Below, piece by piece: positions 1 through 6,764 of a stretch of 16,445 nucleotides of DNA (position 1 is its first letter; each line of letters opens with the position of its first letter). Below the pieces are notes generated by a model. The model was not told where the DNA came from. It worked only from the letters and a program-made list of their open reading frames with translations, and ran no database searches. Source of the stretch: an uncultured Propionibacteriaceae bacterium (GTDB taxonomy: Bacteria > Actinomycetota > Actinomycetes > Propionibacteriales > Propionibacteriaceae); NCBI GenBank assembly GCA_937988865.1, contig CALKHV010000154.1, positions 1 to 16,445 of the forward strand. Reading direction: 5' to 3'. The translations under genes and the position numbers were made by a program.

Positions 1-4
1 TCGC

Positions 5-114
5 CGTACCCACACCGACCAATAGGTCACTCCAGGTACAGAACGGCCGTACCCAGATCGACCAATAGGTCACTCCAGGTACAGAACGGCCGTACCCACA
101 CCGACCAATAGGTC
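5..114. repeat. 43-bp tandem repeat, about 2.5 copies
   Basis: Two full copies start at 5 and 48, and a partial third starts at 91 (24 bases, identical to copy 1). Copies 1 and 2 differ at two of 43 positions. Every copy contains the core GACCAATAGGTC, a 4-bp stem around AATA. Bases 1-4 only partly match the preceding unit, so the array may or may not extend beyond the window edge. The third copy merges into the long hairpin at 91-126, so the array looks like a duplicated terminator arm. There are no spacers, so it is not a CRISPR array. Confidence 0.9.
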
Positions 115-126
115 GATGTGGGTACG
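91..126 (-). terminator. Hairpin terminator downstream of the CsbD-like gene
   Basis: Bases 91-106 pair with 111-126 around the loop 107-110. The only imperfect position (101/116) is C-A in a plus-strand transcript but becomes a G-U wobble in a minus-strand transcript. The 16-bp stem is therefore complete only in RNA read from the minus strand. It lies 27 bases past the stop codon of the CsbD-like gene. There is no U-tract, which is common for terminators in high-GC actinobacteria. Confidence 0.6.
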
Positions 127-153
127 GGTTCCTTGGGGCGAGCCCCCGGAAGG

Positions 154-327
154 TCAGTTCTTGAACGCGTCCTTGACCTTCTCGCCGGCCTGCTTGACGT
201 CGGCCTCGGCCTGCTGGGCGCGGCCCTCGGCCTCGAGGCGCTCGTTGTCGGTCACCTTGCCGGCGGCCTCCTTGCCCTTGCCCACCAGCTCATCCTTGGC
301 GTTCTCGATCTTGTCGCCGATTCCCAT
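154..327 (-). CDS. CsbD-like small stress protein
   Basis: This is a 57-residue, highly charged, helical protein (MGIGDKIENAKDELVGKGKE at the N-terminus) with the K/A/E-rich make-up and heptad-like spacing of the CsbD family. These proteins are typically about 60 residues and are induced by general stress in many bacteria; their biochemical role is not established. I chose the ATG at 325-327 because a GAGGGAG ribosome site lies just upstream and because the protein then begins at the usual family N-terminus. The longer reading frame to 411 adds a non-conserved, Arg-rich stretch. It has no membrane segment or signal peptide, so it should be cytoplasmic. It is downstream of pyc on the same strand, with 124 bp and hairpins between, so it probably has its own promoter. 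Confidence 0.85.
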   Translation of the reverse strand: MGIGDKIENAKDELVGKGKEAAGKVTDNERLEAEGRAQQAEADVKQAGEKVKDAFKN

Positions 328-405
328 GGTGTTCTCCCTCGTTCGATGGGTGGAGCGCCGGCCACGATGGTGACCGGTGCGACCCTCGACGGTACGTACA
401 CGCTC

Positions 406-446
406 ACCCAAACGGGGGTTTGGGTACGGACCCTTCGGGAAGGTCC
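406..446 (-). terminator. Tandem hairpins downstream of pyc
   Basis: Two hairpins follow the pyc stop codon on the minus strand. Bases 428-446 form a 7-bp stem with one bulge around CGGG. Bases 406-413 pair perfectly with 418-425 around a 4-base loop (GGGG on the plus strand). Their position between the pyc stop (452) and the CsbD-like start (327) suits transcription termination of pyc. No U-run follows. Confidence 0.5.
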
Positions 447-451
447 GGGAG

Positions 452-3400
452 TCAGGCCGGGGTGACGACGACGATGAGGTCGCCGCCCTCCACCTGCTGG
501 TGGTGTCCGCTGAAGGCCAGGCGTGCCACGGTGCCGCCCACGGGGCTGGTGATGTTGGCCTCCATCTTCATCGCCTCGATCGTCGCGACGACACCGCCGG
601 GCTCGACCGTGTCGCCCTCGGCGACGACCGGCGTGACGACCCCGGAGAACGGCGCCGGCACGTGGCCGGGCACGGACAGGTCGGCCTTCTCCACGGCCTT
701 GACATCGGCGGCGACCGACCGGTCGCGCACCGTGACGGGTCGGAACTGCCCGTTGAGCGTGCACATCACGGTGCGCATGCCCTGGCGGTCGGCCTCGCCC
801 ACCGAGCTGATGCCGAGGATGAGGCGCTTGCCGGCCTCGATCTCGGCTTCGTACTCGGTTCCCTGCTCCAAGCCGTGCAGGAACTCGATGGTGCCGAGCA
901 CCGACAGGTCGCCGTAGGCCTCGCGGCTGGCCTCGAACTCCTTGGTGGGCCCGGGGAAGAGCAGCTGGTTCAGGGTGCGGCGCGGCTCGGTGGCCAGTGC
1001 AGACTCCTGCTCGGGGGTCAGCTCGGTGTGCCGCGGCTTGGCGGCGCGGCCCTGAAGTGCCTTGGTGCGGAAAGGCTCGGGCCAGCCACCGGGCGGGTCG
1101 CCGAGCTCACCTTCGAGGAAGCCGATCACCGAGTCGGGGATGTCGTACCTCGTCGGGTTCTCCTCGAAGTCGGCCGGGTCGGCTCCGGCCCCGACCAGGG
1201 CCAGGGCCAGGTCGCCGACGACCTTGGAGGACGGCGTCACCTTGACGATGTTGCCGAGGATGCGGTTCGCCGCGGCGTACATGTCCTCGATGTCCTCGAA
1301 GCGGTCGCCGAGACCGAGCGCGATCGCCTGCTGGCGCAGGTTGGACAGCTGCCCGCCGGGGATCTCGTGGAAGTACACGCGCCCGGTCGGTGAGGCCAGC
1401 CCTGACTCGAACGGCTTGTAGATCGTGCGCACGGCCTCCCAGTAGGGCTCGAGCGAGAACACCTTGTCGATGTCCAGCCCGGTGGGCCGCTCGGTGCCGT
1501 CGGTGGCCGCCACGAGGGCGGACAGGCTCGGCTGGCTGGTCGTGCCGGACATCGACGAACAGGCGGCGTCCACGGCATCCACCCCGGCGTCGATGGCGGC
1601 GAGCAGCGTCCCGATCTGACCGCCGGCGGTGTCGTGGGTGTGCAGGTGCACGGGCAGGTCGAAGCGTTCACGCAGCGCCCGCACCAGCGTCGCCGCGGCC
1701 GGCGCGCGCAGCAACCCCGCCATGTCCTTGATGGCGAGCACGTGGGCGCCGGTGTCGACGATCTGCTCGGCCAGGCGCAGGTAGTAGTCGAGCGTGTAGA
1801 GGCGCTCACCGGGGTCGAGCAGGTTGCCGGTGTAGCACAGGGCCACCTCGGCGACCGCCGTGTCGGTGGCGAGCACGGCATCCACCGCAGGGCGCATCTG
1901 CGACACGTCGTTGAGCGAGTCGAAGATGCGGAAGATGTCCAGACCGGTGCTGGCCGCCTCCGCGACGAACGCGTCGGTGACCTTCGTGGGGTAGGGCGTG
2001 TAGCCGACGGTGTTGCGCCCCCGCAGCAGCATCTGCAGAGGGATGTTGGGCATCGCCTCGCGCAGCAGCGCCAGCCGCTCCCACGGGTCCTCGGACAGGA
2101 AGCGCAGCGCGACGTCGTAGGTCGCGCCGCCCCATGCCTCCATGGAGAGCAGCTCAGGCGTCAGGCGGGACACGTGCCCCGCGACGTGCAGCAGGTCGCG
2201 GGTGCGCATCCGGGTGGCGAGCAGGCTCTGGTGGGCGTCGCGGAAGGTCGTGTCGGTCACGGGCACGTCGGTGCGCTCGCGCAGCTGCCGGGCGAACTGC
2301 GCCGGGCCCACCTCGCGAAGCAGGTCGCGGCTGCCCCGGGGGAGCGGGGATGCCGTGTCGAGAGTCGGCAGCTTCGTGCGGGGCTTCAGGTGCGTGGTCG
2401 CGGGGCCGTGGGGCTGGTTGACGCTCACGTCGGCCAGGTAGGTGAGCAGGCGGGTGCCGCGGTCGCCGCCCATGCGCGCCTCGAGCAGCTCGGGACGCTG
2501 GTCGATGAAGCTCGTCGTCGCCTCACCAGCCTGGAACACCGGGTCGGCGAGCACCGCCTCGAGGAAGGGGATGTTCGTCGACACCCCGCGGATGCGGAAC
2601 TCGGCGAGCGCTCGCCGGGCCCGGCGCACCGCCATCGGGAAGCTGCGTCCGCGACAGGTGAGCTTGACGAGCATCGAGTCGAAGTGGGGGCTGACCTGCG
2701 CCCCGACGAACACCGTGCCGCCGTCGAGGCGAACCCCACCACCGCCGGCCGAGCGGTAGACGCTGATCTGACCGGCATCCGGTCGGAAGCCGTTCGACGG
2801 GTCCTCGGTGGTGATGCGGCACTGCAACGCCGCCCCGCGCACGTAGATGTCGTCCTGCTTCATCCCGAGGTCCTCGAACGACTCACCCGCCGCGATGCGC
2901 ATCTGCGCCACGACGAGGTCGACGTCGGTGACCTCCTCGGTGACGGTGTGCTCGACCTGGATGCGCGGGTTCATCTCGATGAAGACGTAGCGGCCGTCCT
3001 CGCCGAGGAGGAACTCGACCGTTCCCGCGTTGCGGTAGCCGATCGACTCACCGAAGCGCACGGCATCCGCACACATCTGTGCGCGAGTGGCGGGGTCGAG
3101 GTTCGGCGCGGGCGCGATCTCGACGACCTTCTGGTGACGGCGCTGCACCGAGCAGTCGCGTTCGTAGAGGTGCAGCACCGAGCCGGAGCCGTCGGCCAGC
3201 AGCTGCACCTCGATGTGCCGCGGGTTGACCACGGCCTGCTCGAGGTAGAGCGTGGGGTCGCCGAACGCGGCATCGGCCTCGCGCTGGGCCGCCTCGAGCG
3301 ACTCGCGCAGCGTCGACGGGTCATCCACGCGCCGCATGCCGCGGCCGCCGCCGCCGGAGACGGCCTTGACGAAGACGGGGAAGCCGATGTCCGCGGCGGC

Positions 3401-3838
3401 TGCAGCCAGGGCGTCGAGGTCGGTCGACGCCTCGGCGCTCGCCAGGGTCGGCAGCCCGGCGGCGCGGGCGGCTGTGATCGCCCGCGACTTGTTGCCCGTG
3501 AGGTGGAGGACGGATGCCGGTGGGCCGATGAACGTGATGCCGTTGGCCTCGCAGGCCTCCGCCAACAAGGGGTTCTCGGAGAGGAATCCGTAGCCCGGGT
3601 AGATGGCGTCGGCGCCGCACTCGACCGCGACCCGCACGATGTTCTCGTGGTCGAGGTAGGCGCGCACCGGGTGGCCGGGCTCACCGATCTGGTAGGACTC
3701 GTCAGCCTTGAGCCGGTGCTCGGAGTTGCGGTCCTCGTGCGGGAAGACGGCGACCGTCTTCGCGCCGAGCTCGGTGGCCGCGCGGAACGCGCGGACCGCG
3801 ATCTCCCCACGGTTGGCGACGAGGATCTTGGTGAACAC
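452..3838 (-). CDS. pyc: Pyruvate carboxylase
   Basis: This 1128-residue protein has the full single-chain pyruvate carboxylase layout. The enzyme uses ATP and bicarbonate to carboxylate pyruvate to oxaloacetate, refilling the TCA cycle. The N-terminal biotin carboxylase domain (about 1-450) starts MFTKILVANRGEIAVR and has the ATP-grasp glycine loop SGGGGRGMRR at 161-170. The carboxyltransferase domain begins near 529 with DTTFRDAHQS and has the metal-binding HTH motif near 730-735. The C-terminal biotinyl domain carries EAMKMEA, with the biotinylated lysine at about 1091. Length matches the family (about 1130-1150). The start is GTG at 3836-3838, preceded by GGGAGGT. It is transcribed divergently from the permease operon and is probably monocistronic, since hairpins follow its stop. 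No frameshift or missing motif was seen. Confidence 0.97.
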   Translation of the reverse strand: MFTKILVANRGEIAVRAFRAATELGAKTVAVFPHEDRNSEHRLKADESYQIGEPGHPVRAYLDHENIVRVAVECGADAIYPGYGFLSENPLLAEACEANGITFIGPPASVLHLTGNKSRAITAARAAGLPTLASAEASTDLDALAAAAADIGFPVFVKAVSGGGGRGMRRVDDPSTLRESLEAAQREADAAFGDPTLYLEQAVVNPRHIEVQLLADGSGSVLHLYERDCSVQRRHQKVVEIAPAPNLDPATRAQMCADAVRFGESIGYRNAGTVEFLLGEDGRYVFIEMNPRIQVEHTVTEEVTDVDLVVAQMRIAAGESFEDLGMKQDDIYVRGAALQCRITTEDPSNGFRPDAGQISVYRSAGGGGVRLDGGTVFVGAQVSPHFDSMLVKLTCRGRSFPMAVRRARRALAEFRIRGVSTNIPFLEAVLADPVFQAGEATTSFIDQRPELLEARMGGDRGTRLLTYLADVSVNQPHGPATTHLKPRTKLPTLDTASPLPRGSRDLLREVGPAQFARQLRERTDVPVTDTTFRDAHQSLLATRMRTRDLLHVAGHVSRLTPELLSMEAWGGATYDVALRFLSEDPWERLALLREAMPNIPLQMLLRGRNTVGYTPYPTKVTDAFVAEAASTGLDIFRIFDSLNDVSQMRPAVDAVLATDTAVAEVALCYTGNLLDPGERLYTLDYYLRLAEQIVDTGAHVLAIKDMAGLLRAPAAATLVRALRERFDLPVHLHTHDTAGGQIGTLLAAIDAGVDAVDAACSSMSGTTSQPSLSALVAATDGTERPTGLDIDKVFSLEPYWEAVRTIYKPFESGLASPTGRVYFHEIPGGQLSNLRQQAIALGLGDRFEDIEDMYAAANRILGNIVKVTPSSKVVGDLALALVGAGADPADFEENPTRYDIPDSVIGFLEGELGDPPGGWPEPFRTKALQGRAAKPRHTELTPEQESALATEPRRTLNQLLFPGPTKEFEASREAYGDLSVLGTIEFLHGLEQGTEYEAEIEAGKRLILGISSVGEADRQGMRTVMCTLNGQFRPVTVRDRSVAADVKAVEKADLSVPGHVPAPFSGVVTPVVAEGDTVEPGGVVATIEAMKMEANITSPVGGTVARLAFSGHHQQVEGGDLIVVVTPA

Positions 3839-4171
3839 GGGGGACCTCCCGGGTCTTCGGTGGGCACGTCACCCGGCCGCGGGGCCGGTGGTCCGCAGCC
3901 TAGTGAGCACGGCCCGCCCGCGCCTCCCTCGTTCCGCCCCTTGCACACGCCCACCCCTCACGGTGCGTCCGGCAGGTTGGTCGCCGGGGCTGCCGGAGTG
4001 CCGGACGCAAGGCCCGGTGGCGACGGATTCCGTAGCGCAAACGGCGACGCGCCGAAGACAAAGAATGGCCCAAAGCCATACCAATGACGTCCCGGGAGCC
4101 CTAACATCGGCCCGTCGCACCACATATGACGCCGGTCACTTCGGGGCCGGCCGGACCCATGGGAGCAAACC
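3839..4171. other. Divergent intergenic region between pyc and the permease operon
   Basis: This 333-bp gap separates two divergent starts and must hold promoters for both. For pyc, a TANNNT-type -10 candidate (TAGGCT read on the minus strand, 3897-3902) would give a leader of about 50 nt, but there is no good -35. For the permease, TAACAT at 4102-4107 is a possible -10, again without a clear -35. Bases around 4145-4155 contain a GGCCGGCC palindrome close to the permease start. I see no RNA gene, riboswitch or credible small ORF here; the reading frames that cross it are shadows. Confidence 0.4.
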
Positions 4172-5827
4172 GTGGCTGATGTGCACCTCTCTGACGACGA
4201 ACGCCTGCTCGCCGAGCTCGGCTACAAGCAGGAGCTCAACCGATCGTGGTCGAGCTTCTCCAACTTCGCGATCTCCTTCTCGATCATCTCGATCCTCGCG
4301 GGCTGCTTCACGACCTTCGGCCAGGCGTGGAACAACGGCGGCCCGATCGCCATCTCGATCGGCTGGCCGCTCATCTCCGTCTTCATCCTCATCATCGGGT
4401 TCTGCATGAGCGAGCTCGTGTCGGCCTACCCGACCTCCGGTGGCATCTACTGGTGGGCCAGCAAGCTCGGCGGCGCCAAGGCCGGCTACTACACCGGCTG
4501 GCTCAACCTCATCGGCCTGCTCGCGATCGACGCATCCGTGGCCTACGGTGCCGCGACGTTCTTCGACCTCTCGTTCAGCACGATGAGCGAGTCGTGGGCC
4601 GCCGGCTACAGCCTCCAGCGCGTCTTCTGGATGTTCCTCGTGGTCCTCTTCCTCACGGCGATGATCAACATCTTCGGCGGGCACCTGCTGGCCATGCTCA
4701 ACAACATCTCGGTGTGGTGGCACGTCGCCGGCGCCGCGATCATCATCGCGATCCTCGTCTTCCTGCCCGAGAAGCACATGAGCGTCAACGACGTCTTCAC
4801 GATGCGCGTCAACAACAGCGGGGGCCTGGCCGGCGGCGACACGAGTGGCTTCGGCTTCTGGTTCTACGTCCTTCCGCTCGGATTCCTGCTCACGCAGTAC
4901 ACGATCACCGGCTTCGACGCGTCGGCACACCTCTCCGAGGAGACGCACGACGCCGCGGACGGTGCCGCCAAGGGCATCTGGCGCTCGATCTTCTACTCCG
5001 CGATCGGCGGCTGGATCCTCCTGCTCGCCTTCCTCTTCGCCGTGCAGGACCCGGAGGCCGTGACGGCCGGCGGCGGCGGTGTCGGCGTCATCTTCAACCA
5101 GGCGCTGTCGTCGAGCTGGGCCGGAACGGTGCTCCTCATCGCGAGCATCGGGCAGTTCTTCTGCACCACGGCCTGCATGACGTCCACGAGCCGCATGCTC
5201 TTCGCCTTCTCGCGCGATGGCGCCGTCCCCGGCTCGTCGTACTGGGCGCGGCTGAACTCGCGCAAGGTCCCGGCCAACGCGGTGCTCATCTCGTCGGTCA
5301 TCGCGGCGCTCATCACCGTGCCGGCCCTCGTCGAGGTCAACATCGGCACCGAGGAGGCACCGATCATCGTGCCGACCGCCTTCTACGCGGTCGTGTCGGT
5401 CGGGGTCATCGGGCTGTACGTCGCCTTCGCGATTCCGATCTTCCTGCGGTGGCGAGCCGGTGACTCGTTCAAGCAGGGGTCGTGGAACCTCGGGAACAAG
5501 TGGAAGTGGATGGCCCCGATCGCCGTGGCCGAGATCGCTGTCATCAGCGTCTACTTCATCCTTCCCTTCACCCCGGCGGCGAACCCCTTCAACGAGAACT
5601 TCGAGTGGAAGTTCGTCAACTACGCGCCGATCCTCACCGTCGGCTCGCTCATCGTGCTGTGGATCGGGTGGCATCTGTCGGCCAAGAAGTGGTTCACCGG
5701 CCCGAAGATGACGATCGACCTGCCGGAGGGCACGACGAGCGCCGACGAGATCGAGCTCGAGCACCACGGCAAGACCGCCCACGGCGGCACGACGCACGAC
5801 TGGAAGCCGGGCGACCCGCTGTCCTGA
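4172..5827 (+). CDS. APC superfamily permease, probable choline/amine transporter
   Basis: This is a 551-residue integral membrane protein with about twelve hydrophobic segments. Its N-terminus, GYKQELNRSWSSFSNFAISF (residues 17-36), is the hallmark of the amino acid/choline transporter (ACT) branch of the APC superfamily, which includes yeast Hnm1 and GABA permeases. The helix 1 break and the GFDASAHLSEET loop between later helices are also typical. Family members import choline, GABA or polyamines with a cation. Choline or a methylated amine is the likely substrate because the next two genes are a choline-kinase-like enzyme and a dimethylglycine/sarcosine dehydrogenase-like enzyme; this is inference from context. 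The start is GTG at 4172 with a modest GGGAG site 7 bases upstream. The tail (about 510-551) is hydrophilic and His-rich, probably cytoplasmic. It lies 13 bp upstream of the kinase gene. Confidence 0.85.
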   Translation: MADVHLSDDERLLAELGYKQELNRSWSSFSNFAISFSIISILAGCFTTFGQAWNNGGPIAISIGWPLISVFILIIGFCMSELVSAYPTSGGIYWWASKLGGAKAGYYTGWLNLIGLLAIDASVAYGAATFFDLSFSTMSESWAAGYSLQRVFWMFLVVLFLTAMINIFGGHLLAMLNNISVWWHVAGAAIIIAILVFLPEKHMSVNDVFTMRVNNSGGLAGGDTSGFGFWFYVLPLGFLLTQYTITGFDASAHLSEETHDAADGAAKGIWRSIFYSAIGGWILLLAFLFAVQDPEAVTAGGGGVGVIFNQALSSSWAGTVLLIASIGQFFCTTACMTSTSRMLFAFSRDGAVPGSSYWARLNSRKVPANAVLISSVIAALITVPALVEVNIGTEEAPIIVPTAFYAVVSVGVIGLYVAFAIPIFLRWRAGDSFKQGSWNLGNKWKWMAPIAVAEIAVISVYFILPFTPAANPFNENFEWKFVNYAPILTVGSLIVLWIGWHLSAKKWFTGPKMTIDLPEGTTSADEIELEHHGKTAHGGTTHDWKPGDPLS

Positions 5828-5840
5828 TCGGGCACTGACC

Positions 5841-6764
5841 ATGACCGATCTCGACACGCTGCTCGACGGCATCCCCGTCCTCACCGGGCAGGGGCGTCAC
5901 GTGACGCCCCTGCCCGGGGGGCTGACCAACGTCAACTACCGGGTGCGCACGGATGCCGGTCTCGACGTCGTCGTGCGCGTCTCGTCGCCCGACACCGGGC
6001 TCCTCGGCGTCGATCGCCATGCCGAACACCACAACACCCTGGCGGCAGCCGCAGCCGGGGTCGGGGCGCCCGTGATCGACTACCTCGAGGGCCGCGGCGT
6101 CATGGTCGTGGGGTTCCTTCCCGGGCGCACCTGGGGCGACCCAGACGTCGGCGCCAACCCGGTGCGGCTGGCCGCGGCCCTGCGCCGCCTGCACGCGGGC
6201 CCGCGGTTCATCGGCCGGTTCGACATGTTCGCCCTGCGCGAGCAGTACCTCGCAGTCGTGCAGGACCACGGATTCCGGATGCCGCCGCACTACCTCACGC
6301 TCGAACCTCACCTCGAGCGCGTGCGGGCGGCCTTCGCGCTGGGGCCCGAGACCCTCGTGCCCTGCCACAACGACCTGCTCGCCGCGAACGTGCTTGATGA
6401 CGGCGGGGACCTGCGGATCATCGACTACGAGTACTCCGGCATGAACGAGCCGTCCTTCGAGCTGGGCAACGCCGCTGCCGAGGCCCACCTGGACCCTGAC
6501 CAGCTGGCGGCCCTGTGCACCGCCTACTACGGCGACCTCCTCACGCCCGAAGGCCTCGACGCCCGCATCGCCCGCGCCGAGCTGTGGGGCTGGGTCGCCC
6601 GCTACGGCTGGACGCTGTGGGGGATGATCCAGGACGGGATGAGCAGCCTGGACTTCGACTTCTGGGGGTGGGCCATGGACAAGTGGGAACCCGCGCAACG
6701 GTTGGCCGCCAGTTCCCGGTTCGAGCAGCTGCTCGCCCGGGCGTCAGGGGAGGGGCAGAGGTGA
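5841..6764 (+). CDS. Choline/ethanolamine kinase-like phosphotransferase
   Basis: This 307-residue soluble kinase of the APH/choline kinase fold would transfer phosphate from ATP to choline or a related amino alcohol. Visible motifs are the N-terminal PLPGGLTNVNYRV (23-35), matching the glycine-rich loop of LicA/choline kinases; Brenner's motif CHNDLLAANVL (175-185) with catalytic Asp178; and IIDYEYSGMNEPSFELGN (193-210) with metal-binding Asp195. The last motif is typical of choline kinases rather than antibiotic phosphotransferases. It is the second gene of the operon, 13 bp after the permease, and its TGA overlaps the GTG of the next gene by 4 bp, implying translational coupling. A phosphorylating enzyme beside an apparent catabolic dehydrogenase is somewhat unexpected: it could trap imported choline or act on another amine. 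A 34-bp palindrome overlaps codons 15-26. Confidence 0.85.
   Translation: MTDLDTLLDGIPVLTGQGRHVTPLPGGLTNVNYRVRTDAGLDVVVRVSSPDTGLLGVDRHAEHHNTLAAAAAGVGAPVIDYLEGRGVMVVGFLPGRTWGDPDVGANPVRLAAALRRLHAGPRFIGRFDMFALREQYLAVVQDHGFRMPPHYLTLEPHLERVRAAFALGPETLVPCHNDLLAANVLDDGGDLRIIDYEYSGMNEPSFELGNAAAEAHLDPDQLAALCTAYYGDLLTPEGLDARIARAELWGWVARYGWTLWGMIQDGMSSLDFDFWGWAMDKWEPAQRLAASSRFEQLLARASGEGQR
5884..5917. repeat. 34-bp perfect inverted repeat inside the kinase gene
   Basis: Bases 5884-5900 are the exact reverse complement of 5901-5917, centred on CACGTG. The repeat starts 44 bases after the first base of the kinase start codon and encodes residues 15-26. As DNA it is a two-fold symmetric protein-binding site candidate. 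As RNA it would form a very stable GC-rich hairpin (up to about 15 bp with an ACGT tetraloop) able to slow transcription or translation within the operon. What binds or uses it is unknown. Confidence 0.95.

Noticed and set aside
5..114. Possible CRISPR array
   Set aside because: The 43-bp units abut directly with no variable spacers, and there are no cas genes.
154..411. 85-residue version of the CsbD-like protein
   Set aside because: The N-terminal extension is Arg-rich and not family-like. The ATG at 327 has a good GAGGGAG site and the conserved N-terminus.
1634..4087. 817-codon plus-strand open frame
   Set aside because: It is antisense to pyruvate carboxylase. It is a long high-GC shadow frame rich in Arg, Gly, Val, His and Glu, with no recognisable domain.
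4136..5884. 582-codon minus-strand open frame
   Set aside because: It is the shadow of the permease gene, with Arg/Asp/Glu/His-rich composition and no fold. The plus-strand permease is clearly the real gene.
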